This document shows positions 1 through 7,820 of a stretch of 32,465 bases of DNA, in pieces. Location: the NCBI GenBank assembly GCA_002352665.1, contig DEIV01000062.1:1-32465 (forward strand). Direction: 5' to 3'. Below the pieces are notes generated by a model, which worked only from the letters and a program-made list of their open reading frames with translations, was not told where the DNA came from and did no database searches. Position numbers and translations under genes: made by a program. This stretch comes from Flavobacteriaceae bacterium UBA2765. GTDB lineage: Bacteria > Bacteroidota > Bacteroidia > Flavobacteriales > Flavobacteriaceae. Position 1 is the stretch's first letter, and every line of letters starts with the position of its first letter.

Positions 1-171
1 GTTTATTTACTTATGAAAGTGCCAATTTTAATGCTGGTTAAGCAATGGTCTTATTGGATAAATATCGTGAAAATTCAAAAATAAGGAAGAATGAAAATAA
101 AAAATAAACAATATGTTGATTATCATATTAAATTGTCCGATAAGGTCCGTAAATCTACAAGATACGTCATT

Positions 172-241
172 CTGAACTTGTTTCAGAATCTCATAAGACA
201 ATAAATCAAGGCGATAATAGAAGACCTTGAAGCAAGTTCAG
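172..241. repeat. Intergenic inverted repeat, REP-like
   Basis: The left arm CTGAACTTGTTTCA (172-185) pairs with the right arm TGAAGCAAGTTCAG (228-241) over 14 positions, with one G-U wobble and a 42-base spacer. The wider left arm begins cgtcattctgaacttg. From memory, this resembles a dispersed intergenic repeat common in Flavobacteriia genomes; that recollection was not checked. No transposase lies next to it. Confidence 0.6.
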
Positions 242-509
242 CGCAATATGATAACTATAAGACCAAAAACGTATTTACATATACATTTTTTTTATTCTTT
301 AAAACTTATAAATATTTTCAAAATATATATCTTACAATCAATTGTATATCAATCACATAGTAAAATATCAATTAAAGATTAAAATAAAACATCATTTTAG
401 GTAGGAGAATTTATAAGGTGGTTGTTATATATATGAATGCAAAAATAATATTAATCATAAATTATAAAAATTAGATATACTATAAGAGATTAATAAAACA
501 AAAAGGGGT

Positions 510-550
510 AAACTGTCTTAACGCTATGGTGAGTTAAGACAGTTTTTTTT
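510..550 (+). terminator. Strong intrinsic terminator
   Basis: A perfect 13-bp stem, AAACTGTCTTAAC (510-522) with GTTAAGACAGTTT (533-545), encloses a 10-base loop and runs into a T tract (543-550). Its orientation ends transcription on the plus strand. No gene is visible just upstream, so it may end read-through from outside the window or a small RNA. Confidence 0.8.
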
Positions 551-598
551 GTGCCTGTTTTAAATAAGAAAAATATCTAAAATTGAATTAAACTTTAT

Positions 599-606
599 TA
601 ACTTTG
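599..606 (+). promoter_or_regulatory. Bacteroidota -7 element for M14 peptidase
   Basis: TAACTTTG matches TAnnTTTG exactly and lies about 80 bases before the M14 start codon. No TTG at the usual 17-23 base spacing was found; the nearest is 13 bases upstream. Confidence 0.45.
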
Positions 607-686
607 AGAATTACGGATAACTGTTTAAGGCCGTTATGATAATAAAGCTAATTGCTTATAAGAATTTCACCCAAATAGAGTAACAA

Positions 687-2150
687 ATGAATATTAAAAT
701 CCCCCTTTTATTTTTAACAATCATTTTTGTAACAACTGCTTTTAGTCAAGATATTACTGATAGTCTTTATAATTCCTATGACCAATTTAAAGAAACTACG
801 CTAAACAACAGAAGAATCAAATATAATAACATAAAAGCCCTAACGGATGAGTATCGCCAAAATTCACTATTTAAGGTTCAGAAAGTGGGATCATCCATCG
901 AAGGTCGCGATTTAAACTTGATTAGTATTGGTAAGGGAAAGATTAATGTTTTTTTATGGTCACAAATGCACGGAGATGAGCCTACAGCTACACAATCAAT
1001 TTTCGATATTTTAAAATTTTTAGATAGTCAACAATTTATTGCTGAAAAAGAAGATATACTCAATAAATTAACTTTACATTTTTTACCAATGTTAAATCCG
1101 GATGGAGCCGAACGTTATACCAGAAGGAATGCTTTAGGGATAGATATCAATAGAGATGCACTGCGATTGCAAACTCCGGAAGGTAGAACATTAAAACGCG
1201 TAAGAGATAGCTTAGAAGCCGACTTTGGGTTTAACCTTCATGATCAAAGTACTTACTATAATGCTAACAGAACAGATAAACCGGCTACCATATCTTATTT
1301 AGCACCGGCCTACAATTATGAAAAAGAAATTAATGATGTTCGTGCTAATGCCATGAAAGTTATCGTTTTTATGAATTCTATTATCCAAAAATATGCTCCG
1401 GGACAGGTTGGAAGGTATAATGATGATTTTGAACCTAGAGCTTTTGGTGATAATATTCAAAAATGGGGGACAAGTGCTATTTTAATCGAATCGGGTGGTT
1501 ATCCGAATGACATTGAAAAACAAGTAATAAGAAAGCTTAATTATGTTTCTATCTTGTCGGCCATTTTTACTATCGCTAAAGGAAATTATAAAACTATTGC
1601 TATAGATGATTATAATAAAATTCCGAAAAATGATCGTAAACTATTCGATGTAAAGATCAGAAATGTTTCCTATAAATTGTTAAATAAAGAGTATAAAATT
1701 GATTTAGGTATCAATAGATTAGAAGTTGATAATAAGGAATATACAAACTTTTATAATGTAGCTAGAATTGTTGATATAGGTGATCTTTCAACATATTACG
1801 GTTTTGAAACTTTAGAAGCTAAAGATTTTATATTGGTGAAAGGAAAAGTATATCCAGAGATTATTGGATCCATAAAAGAATTATCAATTGAAAAGGTAAA
1901 TGAGCTTTTACAATCCGGTTATACTTATGTGAGATTGTTAGAACTACCAAAAAAACATATAGAGGCAACTTTTCCTATTCATTTGGTAAGTTCTGATTTT
2001 AAAATTCCCAATTTTAATTTAGGCATTGGTATGAACCCAACTTTTTTATTGAAAAGAAATAATAAAGTAGCATATGCAATGATTAACGGTTTTTTAATCG
2101 ATCTGTCTGCCGATTCTAATACCTTTAGAAATGCTTTGATCTTTAGATAA
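687..2150 (+). CDS. Exported M14-family zinc carboxypeptidase
   Basis: The 487-residue product begins with a Sec signal peptide, with a hydrophobic stretch ending TTAFSQ near residue 21. It has the M14 (carboxypeptidase A-like) metal and catalytic pattern: HGDE at residues 95-98 supplies His95 and Glu98, followed by the family segment LPMLNPDGAERYTRRN and IDINRDAL. The third zinc ligand is His185 in NLHDQS, and the likely catalytic base is Glu268 in ILIESGGYPND. The family removes C-terminal residues from peptides in the periplasm or outside the cell. The region after about residue 300 has no motif I recognise and is longer than a minimal M14 domain. The gene stands alone, with a promoter-like element upstream. 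The M14 assignment is firm; substrate preference cannot be read. Confidence 0.9.
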   Translation: MNIKIPLLFLTIIFVTTAFSQDITDSLYNSYDQFKETTLNNRRIKYNNIKALTDEYRQNSLFKVQKVGSSIEGRDLNLISIGKGKINVFLWSQMHGDEPTATQSIFDILKFLDSQQFIAEKEDILNKLTLHFLPMLNPDGAERYTRRNALGIDINRDALRLQTPEGRTLKRVRDSLEADFGFNLHDQSTYYNANRTDKPATISYLAPAYNYEKEINDVRANAMKVIVFMNSIIQKYAPGQVGRYNDDFEPRAFGDNIQKWGTSAILIESGGYPNDIEKQVIRKLNYVSILSAIFTIAKGNYKTIAIDDYNKIPKNDRKLFDVKIRNVSYKLLNKEYKIDLGINRLEVDNKEYTNFYNVARIVDIGDLSTYYGFETLEAKDFILVKGKVYPEIIGSIKELSIEKVNELLQSGYTYVRLLELPKKHIEATFPIHLVSSDFKIPNFNLGIGMNPTFLLKRNNKVAYAMINGFLIDLSADSNTFRNALIFR

Positions 2151-2171
2151 TTTTTTTAAAATGAGAATTAT

Positions 2172-2198
2172 TGTCCAATTTGATAAGAACTAATCGTC
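2172..2198 (+). promoter_or_regulatory. Possible ECF-type promoter before the DGPF gene
   Basis: TGTCCA (2172-2177) and CGTC (2195-2198) are 17 bases apart and end 33 bases before the DGPF start codon. The pair resembles the -35/-10 elements read by ECF sigma factors, and there is no TAnnTTTG housekeeping element here. This suggests that the adjacent ECF42-like sigma factor drives the pair. It is inference from a single site. Confidence 0.35.
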
Positions 2199-2231
2199 AT
2201 AGGGATATATGAACAATTAAAATTTAAAATT

Positions 2232-2573
2232 ATGAAAGAATTTATGATGATTTTTAGAAATGAAAAAAATGACCAACCTAAACCATCTCCTGATCAAATG
2301 CAAGCTTTGGTGAAGCAATGGCAAGATTGGATTGGTGGTATTGCGGCTCAAGGAAAATTTGTAAGTACAAATGCCTTGGGATTTGAAGGCAAAACGGTAA
2401 GTGCTGATGGACTGATAACCGATGGCCCTTATGCAGAAGTGAAAGAAATTGTAGGTGGTTATATTATAGTTAAAGCAGATGATCTTAATGATGCTGTTGA
2501 ACTATCTAAAGGCTGTCCAACACTTTTATCAGGTGGTAAAGTAGAAGTAAGAGATGTTATGGTTTTTAATTAA
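2232..2573 (+). CDS. YCII-related DGPF-domain protein
   Basis: This 113-residue protein has the YciI/DGPF fold signature: an N-terminal MKEFMMIFR strand, the DGP(F/Y) motif as DGPY at residues 64-67, then a GGYIIVKADDLNDAVELSK strand-helix segment and a final strand ending VEVRDVM. Its length is typical of the family. DGPF proteins are the standard genomic partners of ECF42 sigma factors, and the next gene encodes one, 61 bases downstream on the same strand. The biochemical role of DGPF proteins is not established; an enzymatic or signalling role in stress response is assumed. An ECF-like promoter may precede it. Confidence 0.88.
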   Translation: MKEFMMIFRNEKNDQPKPSPDQMQALVKQWQDWIGGIAAQGKFVSTNALGFEGKTVSADGLITDGPYAEVKEIVGGYIIVKADDLNDAVELSKGCPTLLSGGKVEVRDVMVFN

Positions 2574-2634
2574 TGCGGGTTTAATTTTAGCACAAATTTT
2601 GCTAGAAATTAGATCTATTTAGCGTTTACTTTGT

Positions 2635-3879
2635 ATGCAAAAAGAACTTATTCCTCATTTATTTAAAACAGAGTACAGAAAAATAATTTCTGTACTCTGT
2701 AAGTTATTCGGAATTGTTCATATTGAAATTGCAGAAGACATTACCAACGATACTTTTTTATTGGCAACAGAAACTTGGGGATTGAAAGGAGTTCCACAAA
2801 ATCCTACTGCTTGGCTTTATACCGTAGCCAAAAATAAAACCAAAGATTATTTTAAGAGAAACAAAATTTTTATTGATAAAATTGCGGTTGAAATTAAGAA
2901 TTCTCAATCAAATAGTGATGAATTAGAAATTGATTTATCAAATAAAAACATTAATGATAGTCAGTTACAAATGATGTTTGCTATTTGTAATCCGTTAATA
3001 TCAAAAGAAACACAAATAGGATTGGCATTGAGAATCTTATGTGGTTTTGGAATTGATGAAATAGCAGGTGCCTTTTTAACTAATAAGGAGGTCATTAATA
3101 AAAGACTGTACAGAGGTAAGGAAAAATTGAGGTTAGCAAATATTAAAATTGAATTACCAAATGAAAAAGAAATTGAAAAAAGATTAGCCTCAGTCTTATC
3201 TACTATTTATTTGTTATTTAATGAGGGCTATTATGTTAGTTACCAGAACTTAATCATAAAAAAAGAGCTATGTTTGGAGGCTATGAGATTGAATTATTTG
3301 CTTTTAAAAAATATCAAAACCAACACTCCAAAAGTAAATGCTCTAATGTCTTTAATGTGCTTTCATTCTTCCAGATTTAACGCTAGAACAGACGAAAAAG
3401 GGGGACTTATTTTATATAATAACCAGAATAAAGACAATTGGGATAAAGAACTTATTGATAAAGGAAAGTATTACCTGAATTTATCTTCTAAAGGTAATGA
3501 AATATCCAAATATCACTTAGAGGCAGCTATTGCCTTTTGGCATTCCCAAAATATTGATGCAACAATAAAATGGGAAAACATACTACAGTTATACAATCAA
3601 TTGCTACAAATTGAGTATTCGCCCATTGCTGCTTTAAACAGAACCTACGCTTTATCAATAGTATATAATAAAACATTGGCCATTAAAGAAGCTCTTAAAA
3701 TTGAGCTAAAAAACAATCATTTATACCATTGTTTACTAGCTGAATTGTATAACGATATTGATTCGAAAAAAGTTATTTATCACTTAGAAAAGGCCTTAAA
3801 AATTGCAAAAAATAAAAATGAAAAAAAAATGATATCTAATAACCTAAAAAATGCCAAATGCGGACAGAAATTAACATAA
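2635..3879 (+). CDS. ECF42-type RNA polymerase sigma factor
   Basis: The 414-residue protein has an N-terminal sigma-70 region 2 (about 1-80, including EDITNDTFLLATETWG and NPTAWLYTVAKNKTKDYF). Region 4 (about 115-170) includes LALRILCGFGIDEIAGAFL and the helix-turn-helix segment ending NKRLYRGKEKLR. A long C-terminal extension carries the STIYLLFNEGYY signature typical of ECF42 proteins (DUF6596-like) and then TPR-like helices. The length of over 400 residues fits ECF42 rather than ordinary ECF factors (~180). ECF42 factors have no anti-sigma factor and are thought to be controlled through the C-terminal extension; none is encoded nearby. A TTACTTTG element (2626-2633) ends one base before the ATG, so a leaderless transcript is possible, or the gene is co-transcribed with the DGPF gene. 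Confidence 0.88.
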   Translation: MQKELIPHLFKTEYRKIISVLCKLFGIVHIEIAEDITNDTFLLATETWGLKGVPQNPTAWLYTVAKNKTKDYFKRNKIFIDKIAVEIKNSQSNSDELEIDLSNKNINDSQLQMMFAICNPLISKETQIGLALRILCGFGIDEIAGAFLTNKEVINKRLYRGKEKLRLANIKIELPNEKEIEKRLASVLSTIYLLFNEGYYVSYQNLIIKKELCLEAMRLNYLLLKNIKTNTPKVNALMSLMCFHSSRFNARTDEKGGLILYNNQNKDNWDKELIDKGKYYLNLSSKGNEISKYHLEAAIAFWHSQNIDATIKWENILQLYNQLLQIEYSPIAALNRTYALSIVYNKTLAIKEALKIELKNNHLYHCLLAELYNDIDSKKVIYHLEKALKIAKNKNEKKMISNNLKNAKCGQKLT

Positions 3880-4029
3880 AAGCAAGTTTTTGGAATTGTT
3901 TTATATAATTAAACTGAATTGTAGGCTCCGTTTGACAATGCTAGCTATTTTTCTGGTTTTATCGAAAGGAGTTTTATTTTAAATTCTTATTTTTATCCTA
4001 ATATTTTATAATTAAAACACATACGCGTC

Positions 4030-5145
4030 GTGCCATCTATAAATCTCTTGAAAAAATATTTATGCCTTTCTATAATACTTATGAACTCTATATTCCTAAA
4101 TGCCCAAACAAAATCTGAACCCGTTAAAATAGGCATAATCGGACTTACACATACGCATGTTCATTGGATTCTGGGAAGAGAAGATAGAGTTGATATTCAA
4201 ATTGTGGCCATTGTAGAACCAAATCGAGAGTTGGCCCAACGGTATGCAACCCAACATGGTTTTGATATGAATATTGTATTTAACACTATGGAAGAAATGA
4301 TGGCGGCTGCCAAACCCGAAGCAGTAACTGCTTTTGGGACAATCTTTGATCATTTAAAAGTAGTGGAGACCTGTGCACCATTAGGAATTCATATTATGGT
4401 AGAAAAACCATTAGCTGTTAGTTTGGATCATGCAAAAAAAATGGAAGCATTGGCAAAAAAACACAAAATTCATTTATTGACTAATTACGAAACATCTTGG
4501 TATGCCTCCAATCATAAAGCCTATCAAATGTATCAAAATGGAGCTATAGGCGATTTGCGAAAAGTAGTAGTGCATGATGGACATAAAGGACCTATTGAGC
4601 TTGGTATCAATCAAGAATTTCTTGATTGGCTTACTGATCCCATACTAAACGGGGGAGGAGCATTGACAGATTTTGGTTGTTATGGTGTAAATCTAATTAC
4701 TTGGTTACATCAGGGAAAAAAACCAGAGACAGTAACTGCTTTAACACAAACTATAAAACCGGAGCTTTACCCTAAGGTTGAAGATGAAGCCACAATATTA
4801 TTGCAATATCCAAAAATGCAAGGTATTATTCAGGCATCATGGAATTGGCCTATTGCTCGAAAAGATATGGAAGTTTATGGTGAGACCGGATATATATTTA
4901 GTGATAATCGTTCAGATATTCGTTATAAATTGGATGAAAATGAAAGAGAACTAAAAGAAATATTAGAAGAAAGAACTATACCTTTTGATGATCCTTTTTC
5001 TTTATTTGCAGCAGTAATTAAAAATGAAATTAAGCTAGCACCATATGATTTATCCTCTTTGGAAAACAACTTGTTAGTAATGGAAATTCTTGAGGCTGCT
5101 AAAGAAAATGCCAACACCGGTAAAACGATTAAACTTGATAAATAA
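4030..5145 (+). CDS. Exported Gfo/Idh/MocA-family oxidoreductase
   Basis: The 371-residue product starts at GTG. An in-frame TAA at 4009 rules out longer forms, and the next ATG (4081) would destroy the signal peptide, which runs to about residue 26 (IFLNAQ). After cleavage the NAD(P)-binding Rossmann segment begins VKIGIIGLTHTHVH near residue 33, and EKPLAV at 125-130 is the family hallmark. The GGGALTDFGCYGVNL segment (208-222) has D214-F-G-C-Y where many members have D-x-G-x-H, so the usual catalytic His is replaced by Tyr. The family oxidises or reduces sugars and their derivatives. Exported members occur in Bacteroidota; the substrate is unknown. A terminator at 5213-5240 follows the gene. 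Confidence 0.88.
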   Translation: MPSINLLKKYLCLSIILMNSIFLNAQTKSEPVKIGIIGLTHTHVHWILGREDRVDIQIVAIVEPNRELAQRYATQHGFDMNIVFNTMEEMMAAAKPEAVTAFGTIFDHLKVVETCAPLGIHIMVEKPLAVSLDHAKKMEALAKKHKIHLLTNYETSWYASNHKAYQMYQNGAIGDLRKVVVHDGHKGPIELGINQEFLDWLTDPILNGGGALTDFGCYGVNLITWLHQGKKPETVTALTQTIKPELYPKVEDEATILLQYPKMQGIIQASWNWPIARKDMEVYGETGYIFSDNRSDIRYKLDENERELKEILEERTIPFDDPFSLFAAVIKNEIKLAPYDLSSLENNLLVMEILEAAKENANTGKTIKLDK

Positions 5146-5212
5146 GTGTTATGAAAATTAAATTTGAACACATAAAGAATAAACGCATTCTATTATTGTC
5201 AATATGTAGACC

Positions 5213-5240
5213 AGCCTGTCGTTAAGACAGGTTTATGTTT
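5213..5240 (+). terminator. Intrinsic terminator between convergent genes
   Basis: CCTGTC (5215-5220) and GACAGG (5226-5231) form a GC-rich stem with a GTTAA loop, extended by two weaker pairs. A T-rich run (tttatgttttttttt) follows. It lies between the oxidoreductase and the convergent S9 peptidase and mainly serves the plus strand. Confidence 0.7.
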
Positions 5241-5276
5241 TTTTTAGAAATAACAATTTTGTCTTACATTTAAAAT

Positions 5277-7352
5277 TTATCTTTTTAATACCAAACTTTC
5301 AATAAAAAATTCCATCATTCTATCTCTGTTCATTCTGGTATGCCCTTTATCAGGACCTACTTGTACATCAAAACTTTTTCCTGCTTTTTGTAATGCTTGT
5401 ATCAATTGTAATGAATTTGCCGGATGTACATTATTGTCACTGGTGCCATAAAAAATCATCAAATCACCTTGAAGATTAGCAACGTAATTCATTAAATTTG
5501 AGGCCTCATATCCAGATTTATTATCTTCAATAGTATTCATAAATCGTTCTGTATAGATATTGTCATAATTTCTCCAGTCGGTTACAGCCGAATTGGCAAC
5601 TGCAGCATGATATACCTCAGGGAATCTTAATAAACTGGTTGCAGCGGTTGTGCCACCATAAGAAGTACCAAAAACGCCAACCCTGTCCTTGTCGAAATAT
5701 GGACGGTTATATAAGGACTTGATACCTTCTGCAAAATCATTCATTTCTACAATACCTAAATTACCATATAACTGATCCAATAATTTTTTACCCCTTCCTT
5801 TAACATTTCTACCATCAATATTGGCAACTAAAAAACCATATTCAGTCAAAGCATCTGGTGTTTTAAAGGTTTCTCTAAACGCATTTGTAGATGGACCTCC
5901 ATAAATACTTAACAATAATGGATATTTCTTATTAGGATCAAAATTTGAAGGAAAATGTAGCATACCATGGAGTTTCGTAACGCCATCGGCCGATGTAAAT
6001 GTAAATACCTCTACTTTTTTAAGTCCAAGTTTTTCAAAAGCACTCAAATCACTAGTAGCCAACTTTTTTATGACTTTGCCTTTGGCATTTAATAAATTTG
6101 TAAAGGGTGCAATATTATGAGTTTGAGCAATATCAACTATATATTTACCATTTGGTGAAATATTTACACTATGATTATAAGACGGATTGGTTATCCTAAC
6201 ATCCTTTGTTCCATTTAGTTTTACACGATGCAATTGCATTTTCATATGATTATCACCACTTCTAGCCATATAATATAAAAGATTGTTCTTTTCATCTACC
6301 TTTTCAATTCCTGAAACTTCAAAATTATGACGCGTAAGGGTTTTGAGTAATTTGCCATTAAAATCGTAGAGATAATAATTCTTAAATCCATTTCTTTCAG
6401 AGGCCCAAATGAAACGTTTGCCATCTTTTAAAATATGCATTTCAGGAGAATTAACAGTAAAGCTAGGTAACCATTCCTCACGGATAATGACTCTAGTTTT
6501 TCCTGTATTAGGATCAGCAGCCTTAAATTCCATGATATTTTGCTTTCTGTTGGTGCTATGAAAAAGCAATTCTTTTCCATCAGGAGACCAGCTAATATCA
6601 TATAGATAAGTACCCAACTCGCCATCATTAAATGATTTGCCATCACGAGTGTCTAAGGTGATCGTTTTTTTTGTTTCTAGATCATATACAATTAAATCTA
6701 CCGGTAAATTCTTAGCACCAACTTTAGGATAAGCTTCAATTTCAATGGAATCTTGAATACGCGTTTGATGGTAAAGTACATAATATTTTTTTGATGTCTT
6801 TTCGTCAAATTTGTAAAACGCTATTTTTTTACTATCAGGAGACCACCACATAGCCGTAGTTTGATCTAACTCCTCTCCATAAACCCAAGTAGCAATACCA
6901 TATTTAATTTGATTATCCTTATAGCCATCAATGGTTATAGCCATTGAATTGCTATCATCAATGTTAGAAATGTACATATTTCCATTTTTGGTAAAAGCTT
7001 TACGTGTACTATCAGGAGCAATGGTAGAGGCATATTGTCTGCCACGTTGGGGTTTATTCGCCCATCGGCTTCTCCAATCTGGCACAATTGCATCACCAAT
7101 TTCATTTATTTCATCAATCTTTACATCATACAAAAATCGTTTTCCCTCTTTGTTGTATTCAAAATCATTACCATTAGGATGCCATACAACATTTATTGCA
7201 CCGCTCTTGACAGAACTTTTTATTTGAGGAGCTATATTTTTATACTGCTCATAGCCTGGCATTTTTTTAAGTTTGTCTTGAGCAAAAGAAAAGCTGAAAC
7301 TCAAGACCAATACAAATAATAAAAGATTTTTTACATGAAGTAAACTTTTCAT
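5277..7352 (-). CDS. Exported S9-family peptidase, DPP-IV-like
   Basis: The 691-residue product has a signal peptide (MKSLLHVKNLLLFVLVLSFS, cleaved near FSFAQ). An N-terminal beta-propeller of the DPPIV_N type follows (about 60-430), with repeated WSPD/SPDGK blades. The C-terminal alpha/beta-hydrolase domain (about 450-691) carries the serine peptidase triad: Ser564 in GTSYGG, Asp639 in GTSDNNVH and His671 in GHTRMN. These match dipeptidyl peptidase IV and related S9 enzymes, which release N-terminal dipeptides, often Xaa-Pro, from peptides in the periplasm. Length fits the family (~700). Its promoter lies within the 3' end of the upstream small gene. The exact S9 subfamily cannot be settled here. 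Confidence 0.93.
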   Translation of the reverse strand: MKSLLHVKNLLLFVLVLSFSFSFAQDKLKKMPGYEQYKNIAPQIKSSVKSGAINVVWHPNGNDFEYNKEGKRFLYDVKIDEINEIGDAIVPDWRSRWANKPQRGRQYASTIAPDSTRKAFTKNGNMYISNIDDSNSMAITIDGYKDNQIKYGIATWVYGEELDQTTAMWWSPDSKKIAFYKFDEKTSKKYYVLYHQTRIQDSIEIEAYPKVGAKNLPVDLIVYDLETKKTITLDTRDGKSFNDGELGTYLYDISWSPDGKELLFHSTNRKQNIMEFKAADPNTGKTRVIIREEWLPSFTVNSPEMHILKDGKRFIWASERNGFKNYYLYDFNGKLLKTLTRHNFEVSGIEKVDEKNNLLYYMARSGDNHMKMQLHRVKLNGTKDVRITNPSYNHSVNISPNGKYIVDIAQTHNIAPFTNLLNAKGKVIKKLATSDLSAFEKLGLKKVEVFTFTSADGVTKLHGMLHFPSNFDPNKKYPLLLSIYGGPSTNAFRETFKTPDALTEYGFLVANIDGRNVKGRGKKLLDQLYGNLGIVEMNDFAEGIKSLYNRPYFDKDRVGVFGTSYGGTTAATSLLRFPEVYHAAVANSAVTDWRNYDNIYTERFMNTIEDNKSGYEASNLMNYVANLQGDLMIFYGTSDNNVHPANSLQLIQALQKAGKSFDVQVGPDKGHTRMNRDRMMEFFIESLVLKR

Positions 7353-7395
7353 AGAGAATTGGAATTTTCAAATAAAATTAATATTAAAATATATG

Positions 7396-7423
7396 CAAAA
7401 ATAGTTAATTCTTTACAGTTCAA
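7396..7423 (-). promoter_or_regulatory. Promoter for the S9 peptidase
   Basis: On the minus strand, TTG (7423-7421) is followed after 17 bases by TATTTTTG (7403-7396), an exact match to the Bacteroidota pattern TTG-N(17-23)-TAnnTTTG. The start codon lies about 45 bases downstream. The -33 element overlaps the last codons of the 87-residue gene. Confidence 0.6.
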
Positions 7424-7676
7424 ACATTCCCTTAGGGATGGCATGAAAGCCCATTTTTTTTACAATTTTTTGGATGGCTACTATTTCTACAACTTTTGAA
7501 GTGTGTACTGTAAATTCAGATGGAAATTTTTCTAAATTGAAGAGGAAATCTTTAATACCGTCAATTTCAAGAACGGCTACACGTATTTTGTTCAGATCAA
7601 CGCTTTTTTTAGCATCAGTGCCAAATACTTTTCCATGATTACCTGGAATTACATTTTCTGATAAAAAACTCATCAT
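7413..7676 (-). CDS. Small HMA-like (ferredoxin-fold) protein lacking CxxC
   Basis: This 87-residue protein has the beta-alpha-beta-beta-alpha-beta spacing of heavy-metal-associated domains: IRVAVLEIDGIKDFLFNLEK, then FTVHTSKVVEIVAIQKIVKK and a final GFHAIP strand. The metal-binding CxxC of true copper chaperones is missing and there is no cysteine at all, so metal delivery by that route is unlikely. It starts at ATG 7676 or at the adjacent ATG one codon later; no clear ribosome binding site distinguishes them. It is probably cytoplasmic. It lies upstream of the S9 peptidase on the same strand, but that gene has its own promoter, so co-function is not implied. The fold assignment is by pattern only. 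Confidence 0.7.
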   Translation of the reverse strand: MMSFLSENVIPGNHGKVFGTDAKKSVDLNKIRVAVLEIDGIKDFLFNLEKFPSEFTVHTSKVVEIVAIQKIVKKMGFHAIPKGMFEL

Positions 7677-7820
7677 TTTATTCTAGTTTAATTATTACTT
7701 GTTGGGGTTTCTTCAAGCATTATAAATATACTGATTTCTATTGATGATGTCAAATAAATCAATAAAATTATTTTCCAATAATATTTTTATTATTTTTACA
7801 ACTAATTAACCAAATATATA

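Larger units (their letters stand above)
1..686. other. Gene-poor intergenic stretch
   Basis: No convincing complete gene is present. The first ~110 bases could be the tail of an upstream gene. Frame 1 is open from base 1 to a TAA at 82-84. Frame 3 reads LFTYESANFNAG, a TAA at 39-41, then AMVLLDKYREN and on to a TAA at 105-107; this looks more protein-like and may be a decayed C-terminus. The rest is very AT-rich. It holds a dispersed-type inverted repeat (165-245), a strong intrinsic terminator (510-550) and a promoter-like element for the M14 peptidase (599-606). The terminator has no obvious upstream gene, so a small transcript may end there. Confidence 0.5.

Noticed and set aside
6931..7319. 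Two overlapping open frames on the plus strand opposite the S9 peptidase
   Set aside because: They lie wholly or almost wholly inside a well-supported gene, have no recognisable motif and have no promoter.
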